Source: Actinoplanes italicus (GTDB lineage: Bacteria; Actinomycetota; Actinomycetes; Mycobacteriales; Micromonosporaceae). From it: a stretch of 64,000 nt of DNA. This document shows positions 59,064-64,000 of the stretch, one piece after another (the first letter of the stretch is position 1; the number at the start of each line of letters is the position of its first letter). Position numbers and translations under genes: made by a program. Where the stretch lies: assembly GCF_003001815.1 (NCBI RefSeq), contig NZ_PVMZ01000003.1, positions 248,001-312,000 of the forward strand, in the 5' to 3' direction. The notes under the pieces were generated by a model that worked only from the letters and a program-made list of their open reading frames with translations, did not search any database and was not told the DNA's origin.

Positions 59064-59510
59064 ATGGCAGAGATCAGACTCGAACCGGTCACCCCGGCCA
59101 ACTGGCGCGACTGCGCCGCCCTCACCGTCCACCCCGACCAGGAGCAGTTCGTCGCCGAGGTCACCTACTACCTGTGCATGTGCCACTACGGCGACACGTG
59201 GAAGCCGCTCGCCGCGGTCCGCGATGACGAGGTGGTCGGGTTCGTGATCTGGGGCGTCGACGACGACGGCAGCCGGTGGATCGGCGGCCTCGTGGTGGAC
59301 GCCGGGAAGCAGCGCCGGGGCATCGGCCGCGAGATCGTCCGGCAGCTGCGCGAACGTCTGATCGCCGAGCCGGGCACCCCGAACGTGGCGCTGAGCTACC
59401 AGCCGGCCAACACCGCGGCCCGCGACCTGTACCTCTCGATGGGCTTCGTGGAGACCGGCGAGACCGAGGACGACGAGGTCGTCGCGAGGTGGACACCCCC
59501 GAGCTCCTAG
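59064..59510 (+). CDS. GNAT acetyltransferase (spermidine/spermine-type)
   Basis: 148 residues. Start IRLEPVTPANWRDCAALTVH, then WIGGLVVDAGKQRRGIGREI with the acetyl-CoA loop QRRGIGR, and NTAARDLYLSMGFVETGETE. This resembles the BltD/PaiA spermidine acetyltransferase group, where the N-terminal VTPxNWRxCxxL pattern recurs. The acceptor is not proven. Ends 4 bp into the convergent oxidoreductase gene. Confidence 0.88.
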   Translation: MAEIRLEPVTPANWRDCAALTVHPDQEQFVAEVTYYLCMCHYGDTWKPLAAVRDDEVVGFVIWGVDDDGSRWIGGLVVDAGKQRRGIGREIVRQLRERLIAEPGTPNVALSYQPANTAARDLYLSMGFVETGETEDDEVVARWTPPSS

Positions 59511-60430
59511 GCCAGGCGGTGCACGTCGATCACGAGCTTGCCGGACGTGACCCGGCTCTCCAGGTCGGCGTGCGCCCGGCCGACCGCCGAGAGCGGATGG
59601 CGGCCCCCGATCCGTGCGGTCAGCACACCCCGCCCGGCCAGGTGGAACAGCCGGGCCGCGCTGATCCGGTAGAGCTCGGGGTCGTCGAGCACCCGCTGCA
59701 GCCAGAACCCGAGCACCCCGGTCGAGGCCGTCATCAGGTCGTCCACCGCGACCGTGTTCGCGACTTCACTGGCGCCGCCGTACGCCACGATCCGCCCGAA
59801 CGGCGCCAGGGCAGCGTGCAGCTGCTCGAACGTACGCCCGCCCACGCTGTCCAGCACCAGGGTCGGCGTCTCGTCGAGAGCCGCGCCGAGGTCCGGATGC
59901 CGGGAGTCGACCGTGGCGTGCGCACCGAGCTGAGCGGCGAGCGCCCGCTTCGCCGGTGACGAGGCCAGCGCGATCACCCGTGCCCCGGCCGCCCGGGCCA
60001 GCTGGACGGCGAGATGCCCGACCCCGCCGGCGCCCGCGGTCACGACCACCACGTCGTCGGCGGTGACCCGGCCGAGGGTGTGCAGGCTGTGCCAGGCCGT
60101 CAGACCCTGCTCGAGCACGGCCAGCGCCTGCTCGTCGCTGACGTCGCCGGGCACCTCGACCACGTGCTGGGCCGGCGCCACCTGCGCGTATCCACCACCA
60201 CCGCGCAGCAGGGCGGCGACGCGCCGGCCGTCGGAACGGCGCCGGCCGACCACGTCGGCGCCCAGCACGGCGGGTAGGGGCGGCTTCTCGTACTCCCCGC
60301 GCCGCCGGTGGACGTCGGCGTAGTTCACCCCGGCCAGCGTCACGTCGACGACGTCGCCCGCGGGCTCCGGGATCTCGGTCAGCGCGAACACGTCGGGACC
60401 GCCGAAGGCGGTGATCACGGCGGCGAGCAT
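59507..60430 (-). CDS. zinc-independent quinone oxidoreductase-like MDR enzyme
   Basis: 307 residues. MDR fold: N-terminal catalytic domain (GPDVFALTEIPEPAGDVVDV, VLGADVVGRR) and a Rossmann domain with VVTAGAGGVGHLAVQLARAA and GARVIALASSPAKRALAAQL. Zinc ligands typical of alcohol dehydrogenases are absent. It probably reduces quinones or enones with NADPH. Single gene, convergent with the GNAT gene and divergent from the amidotransferase. Confidence 0.88.
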   Translation of the reverse strand: MLAAVITAFGGPDVFALTEIPEPAGDVVDVTLAGVNYADVHRRRGEYEKPPLPAVLGADVVGRRRSDGRRVAALLRGGGGYAQVAPAQHVVEVPGDVSDEQALAVLEQGLTAWHSLHTLGRVTADDVVVVTAGAGGVGHLAVQLARAAGARVIALASSPAKRALAAQLGAHATVDSRHPDLGAALDETPTLVLDSVGGRTFEQLHAALAPFGRIVAYGGASEVANTVAVDDLMTASTGVLGFWLQRVLDDPELYRISAARLFHLAGRGVLTARIGGRHPLSAVGRAHADLESRVTSGKLVIDVHRLA

Positions 60431-60464
60431 GCCTCATTCAAACAGCACCCGTTAGCCTCGACGT

Positions 60465-61247
60465 GTGGCCACCGCACTAGTCATCGAGAACGACCCCAGC
60501 GACGACCTCCGACGGCTCGGGGACTGGCTCACCGAGGCCGGGCTGGAGCTCACCGTGCTCCGGCCGTACGCCGGTGATCCGCTGCCGGAGACCCTGGACG
60601 GCTTCCTGGCGCTGATCGTGCTGGGCGGCGATCAGAACGCCTTCCCCGACCACGCCGGCGAGCCGGGCGCGCCCTGGTTCCCGCAGCTGGAGGGGCTGTT
60701 GCGCAAGGCGGTCCGGTACCGCGTGCCCACCCTCGGCGTCTGCCTCGGCGGCCAGTTGCTCGCGCACGCGCACGGCGGCACCGTGGAGCGCGGCACGGCC
60801 GGGCCGGAGATCGGTCCCGGCCTGGTCGCCAAACGGGACGCGGCCGACGACGACCCGCTGTTCAAGTGGGTTCCGCTGCTGCCCGACGTGCTTCAGTGGC
60901 ACCGCGACGAGATCACCGAGCTGCCGATGAACGCGGTGCTGCTCGCCGCGTCGAGCCGGTTCCCGCACCAGGCGTTCCGGATCGGCGACCGGGCCTGGGG
61001 CCTGCAGTTCCACATCGAGTGCGACGCCGAGATGATCGCCGACTGGGCGCGCAGCGACAGCGCCACGCTGGCCGAGCTCGGCTACGACCCGGAGGCCGTG
61101 GTGCAGGCCACCGCCGGGGCGCTGGCCGACGTGGAGGAGGTGTGGCAGCCGTTCGCCATGCGGTTCGCCTCCCTCGCGCTCGGCACGCTGGCCGACGCCG
61201 ACATACCGAACCCCACCGGCCGGACCCTGCCCCTGCTGGGGCAGTGA
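60465..61247 (+). CDS. class I glutamine amidotransferase
   Basis: 260 residues from a GTG. The triad is visible: the nucleophile in TLGVCLGGQLLAHAHGG and the His-Glu pair in GLQFHIECD. The start TALVIENDPSDDLRRLGDWL resembles stand-alone GMP-synthase-like amidotransferases. It hydrolyses glutamine or a gamma-glutamyl compound. Its TGA overlaps the glnE ATG by one base (TGATG), so both are co-translated. Confidence 0.9.
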   Translation: MATALVIENDPSDDLRRLGDWLTEAGLELTVLRPYAGDPLPETLDGFLALIVLGGDQNAFPDHAGEPGAPWFPQLEGLLRKAVRYRVPTLGVCLGGQLLAHAHGGTVERGTAGPEIGPGLVAKRDAADDDPLFKWVPLLPDVLQWHRDEITELPMNAVLLAASSRFPHQAFRIGDRAWGLQFHIECDAEMIADWARSDSATLAELGYDPEAVVQATAGALADVEEVWQPFAMRFASLALGTLADADIPNPTGRTLPLLGQ

Positions 61248-64000
61248 TGACCAGGCCCACCCGCCTCGCCCGGTACGGCTTCGCCGACAACGGCGCCCGC
61301 GCCACCGACCTGCTCGGGCCGGGCGGGCTGAGGCTGTGGGACACCGAGGCGCAGGCCCCGGTCGACGAGCGGGCCGCGAGCCTGCTGGAGGCGCTCTCCA
61401 AGGCCGCCGACCCCAACCTGGCGCTGCGTCAGCTGCACCGGGTGGTCGAGTCGGCGGAGCGGAGCGGCAAGAAGGCCGAGGAGCTGCTCGGCGAGATGTC
61501 CGAGGACCACGGGTTGCGGCGGCGGCTCGTCGCGGTGCTCGGCGCGTCGTCGGCGCTCGGCGACCACCTGGTCGCCAACCCGGAGGAGTGGCGCACCCTG
61601 GCCACCGGGCGCAGCGGCATGCCCCCGGACGCCGACGGCGGGCTGGCCGACTTCGAGGACCTGACCGTGCCGGCGCTGCGTAAGGCGTACCGCATCTCGC
61701 TCTTGCGTATCGCTGCCGCCGACCTGACGGCGGGCCGCGGCCTGGAGCCCACCATGGCCGCCCTGTCCCGCCTGGCCGACGAGACCCTGGCCGTCGCCTA
61801 CTCGATCGCCGTCGCCGCCCTGCCGTCGTCGGTGGCCGAGCCGCGGCTCGCGGTCGTGGCGATGGGCAAGTGCGGCGGCAACGAGCTCAACTACGTCTCC
61901 GACGTCGACGTGATCTTCGTGGCCGCCGGCGACGAGGATCTGCAGGCCGGTACCACGATCGCGGCCCGGCTGATCGAGATCTGCGGCCAGGTGGCCTGGC
62001 CGGTGGACGCCGCGCTGCGCCCGGAGGGCAGCCGTGGCCCGCTGGTCCGCACGCTGGCCAGCCATCAGGCCTACTATCGCCGCTGGGCCCGCACGTGGGA
62101 GTTCCAGGCGCTGCTCAAGGCCCGTCCGGCCGCCGGTGACCTGGCCCTGGCGCAGGAGTGGATCGCCGACCTGGCGCCGCTGGTCTGGCACGCCGCCGAA
62201 CGGCCCGAGGCGGTCGCCGACGTCCGCGACATGCGCCGCAAGATCATCGACAACATCCCGAAGAAGGAACTGGACCGCGAGATCAAACGCGGTCCGGGCG
62301 GCCTGCGTGACATCGAGTTCGCGGTCCAGCTGCTCCAGCTGGTGCACGGCCGGGTCGACGAGACGCTGCGCGGCGGCGGGACCCTGCCGGCGCTGCGGGC
62401 CCTGGTCACCGGCGGGTACGTCGGCCGCGAGGACGGCGAGACGCTGCTGCGCGGTTACCGCTTCCTGCGCGGTGTCGAGCACCGCCTCCAACTTCAGCAG
62501 CTCAAACGTACGCACACCGTGCCTGATGACCCGGGCGGTCTGCGCTGGCTGGCGGCCGCCCTCGGCTACACCGCCCTGCCCGGCCGCGACGCCGTCGAGG
62601 CGTTCCGCTCGGACTGGGTGGGCCACGCCGCGAACGTCCGCCGCCTGCACGTGAAGCTGCTCTACCGCCCGCTGCTGGAGGCGGTCGCCCGGGTGCCGGC
62701 CGAGGAACTGCGGATGACGACCGAGTCGGCCCGCAAGCGGCTGGAGATCCTCGGTTTCGCCGACCCGGCCGGCGCGCTGCGTCACCTGGAGGCGCTGACC
62801 GGCGGCGTGACCCGGACGTCGGCGATTCAGCGCACGCTGCTGCCGATGCTGCTGCAGGACTTCGCCGACGCCCCGGAACCCGACCGTGGCCTGCTCAGCT
62901 ACCGCCAGGTGTCGGACAAGCTGGGCAGCACACCGTGGTATTTGCGCCTGCTGCGCGACGGCGGCCCGGTGGCACGCCGCCTGGCCCGGGTCCTGAGCCT
63001 CTCCCGGTACGCCACCGACCTGCTGACCCGCGACCCGGAGGCGCTGCGACTGCTCGCCGACGACGCCGAGCTGCAGCCACGGCCCCGCGAGTCGCTGCTC
63101 GACGGGTTCGCCGCGGCCGGGGAGCGGCACGCCGACCCGGTCAAGGCGATCGCCGCGGTCCGCGCGCTGCGCCGCCGTGAGCTGTTCCGGCTGGCCTGCG
63201 CCGACATCCTGAGTCAGGGCGGTGACCTGGCGCCGGAGCGCCCGTTGTCGGTCGAGGAGATCGGTGTGGCGCTCTCCGACGTCACCGACGCCACCCTCAA
63301 CGCGGCCCTGCGGATCGCCCATCGCGCGAAACCCGGCCCGGAGGGGTTGCGGTTCGCCGTCATCGGCATGGGCAGGCTAGGCAGCTACGAGATGAGCTAC
63401 CCGTCGGACGCCGACGTGCTCTTCGTCTACGAGCCACCGGCCGGCTGCCCGGAGGGCGAGGCCAGCGGGGCGGCGCACGCGATCGCCGAGGAGATGCGCC
63501 GCCTGCTGAACGCGCCCGCCCCCGACCCGGCGCTCGGGGTGGACGCCGACCTGCGCCCGGAGGGGCGTCAGGGTTCACTGGTGCGAAGCCTTCAGGCCTA
63601 CCGGCAGTACTACGAGCGCTGGTCGAAGGTGTGGGAGGCGCAGGCGCTGCTGCGGGCCCGGTTCGTCGGCGGTGACGCCGACCTGGGACGGCGGTTCGAG
63701 GTCCTGGCCGACGGTGTGCGCTATCCGGCCGGCGGCCTGACCCGTGAACAGGTCACCGAGATCCGCCGGATCAAGGCCCGGGTGGAGACCGAGCGGCTGC
63801 CCCGCGGCGCGGACCCGCACACGCACACCAAGCTGGGCCGGGGCGGTCTCGCCGACGTCGAGTGGGCGGTGCAGGTCACCCAGCTGCGGCACGCCCACGC
63901 GGTTCCGGAGCTGCGTAAGACCCGGACTCTGGAGGCGCTGGCCTCGGCGGTGGAGGCGGGCCTGGTCGCCGCGTCGGACGCGGCCGAGATGGCGGCCGGC
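61247..64000 (+). CDS. glnE: glutamine synthetase adenylyltransferase (partial, cut by the right edge)
   Basis: 918 codons are visible, of about 1000 expected. The ATG overlaps the upstream stop. The N-terminal deadenylylation domain has VAMGKCGGNELNYVSDVDVI and the C-terminal adenylylation domain has VIGMGRLGSYEMSYPSDADV, both with the nucleotidyltransferase G-G-SD-D pattern, followed by GRGGLADVEWAVQVTQLRHA. It adenylylates and deadenylylates GSI-beta glutamine synthetase according to nitrogen state. The nearby GlnA2 lacks the target Tyr, so its partner should be GlnA1 elsewhere. Confidence 0.95.
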   Translation, partial: MTRPTRLARYGFADNGARATDLLGPGGLRLWDTEAQAPVDERAASLLEALSKAADPNLALRQLHRVVESAERSGKKAEELLGEMSEDHGLRRRLVAVLGASSALGDHLVANPEEWRTLATGRSGMPPDADGGLADFEDLTVPALRKAYRISLLRIAAADLTAGRGLEPTMAALSRLADETLAVAYSIAVAALPSSVAEPRLAVVAMGKCGGNELNYVSDVDVIFVAAGDEDLQAGTTIAARLIEICGQVAWPVDAALRPEGSRGPLVRTLASHQAYYRRWARTWEFQALLKARPAAGDLALAQEWIADLAPLVWHAAERPEAVADVRDMRRKIIDNIPKKELDREIKRGPGGLRDIEFAVQLLQLVHGRVDETLRGGGTLPALRALVTGGYVGREDGETLLRGYRFLRGVEHRLQLQQLKRTHTVPDDPGGLRWLAAALGYTALPGRDAVEAFRSDWVGHAANVRRLHVKLLYRPLLEAVARVPAEELRMTTESARKRLEILGFADPAGALRHLEALTGGVTRTSAIQRTLLPMLLQDFADAPEPDRGLLSYRQVSDKLGSTPWYLRLLRDGGPVARRLARVLSLSRYATDLLTRDPEALRLLADDAELQPRPRESLLDGFAAAGERHADPVKAIAAVRALRRRELFRLACADILSQGGDLAPERPLSVEEIGVALSDVTDATLNAALRIAHRAKPGPEGLRFAVIGMGRLGSYEMSYPSDADVLFVYEPPAGCPEGEASGAAHAIAEEMRRLLNAPAPDPALGVDADLRPEGRQGSLVRSLQAYRQYYERWSKVWEAQALLRARFVGGDADLGRRFEVLADGVRYPAGGLTREQVTEIRRIKARVETERLPRGADPHTHTKLGRGGLADVEWAVQVTQLRHAHAVPELRKTRTLEALASAVEAGLVAASDAAEMAAG

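Overview
The window is high-GC actinobacterial DNA: strong third-position GC bias, many GTG starts, GTGA/ATGA overlaps between genes, and actinobacterial gene families such as an RNase HI/histidine-phosphatase fusion, a GlnA2-type glutamine synthetase, GlnE, an XRE-TPR regulator with a flavoprotein, and SPOR-like and DUF2637 proteins. The gene content fits the Micromonosporaceae, perhaps Actinoplanes or a relative. The genus is an inference and was not tested.

Region 1, positions 1-19397, is mobile. Two identical 45-bp direct repeats (2449-2493 and 19353-19397) are the 3' half of a tRNA-Val gene (anticodon UAC) from the anticodon loop to CCA. They bound a 16.9-kb actinomycete integrative and conjugative element (AICE). 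One long minus-strand block (12976 down to 5190) carries small membrane proteins, a DUF2637 Spd-like protein, an FtsK/TraB-like DNA translocase, a DnaB-N/DUF3987 replication protein, an excisionase and a tyrosine integrase with a Cys-rich insertion. A plus-strand unit holds a GntR/HutC-type repressor, an HTH-Nudix fusion with a degenerate Nudix box, and a canonical Nudix hydrolase. The cargo is a DUF4145 protein, a multi-pass membrane protein, a nucleoside-diphosphate kinase and a membrane-anchored NACHT NTPase. Neither repeat copy has the 5' half of the tRNA. The DNA left of 2449 (small phage/AICE-like genes and two divergent XRE regulators) is therefore probably the end of a second element in tandem, with the intact tRNA gene further left.

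Region 2, about 19.4-42.6 kb, is mostly ordinary chromosome. It holds a RelE/AbrB-type toxin-antitoxin-like pair beside the att site, a secreted four-Cys protein, a DUF402 protein, a primase-polymerase-like protein, an XRE-TPR/flavoprotein pair, the NIF3 / zinc-ribbon / RNase H-phosphatase operon, a GH18 chitinase, a DUF3311 plus sodium:solute symporter pair, RNase P RNA on the minus strand, a TauE/SafE permease, a TIR-like protein, a GAPDH paralogue without the catalytic His, a threonine dehydratase-like enzyme, GTP cyclohydrolase II, an M15 peptidase, a methyltransferase and aspartate-semialdehyde dehydrogenase.

Region 3, 42.7-64 kb, opens with a 1903-residue histone-H1-like protein with basic, acidic and basic blocks. 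An RNB-family exoribonuclease, panB, nadE, glnA2 and (cut by the window end) glnE follow. Between glnA2 and glnE lies an ECF sigma/anti-sigma pair split by a decayed TnpB-only IS605-type element. Removing 55718-56601 restores an ATGA overlap between the two genes. A DUF350 protein, a WYL regulator, a glyoxalase-fold protein, a GNAT acetyltransferase, a quinone oxidoreductase and a glutamine amidotransferase complete the region.
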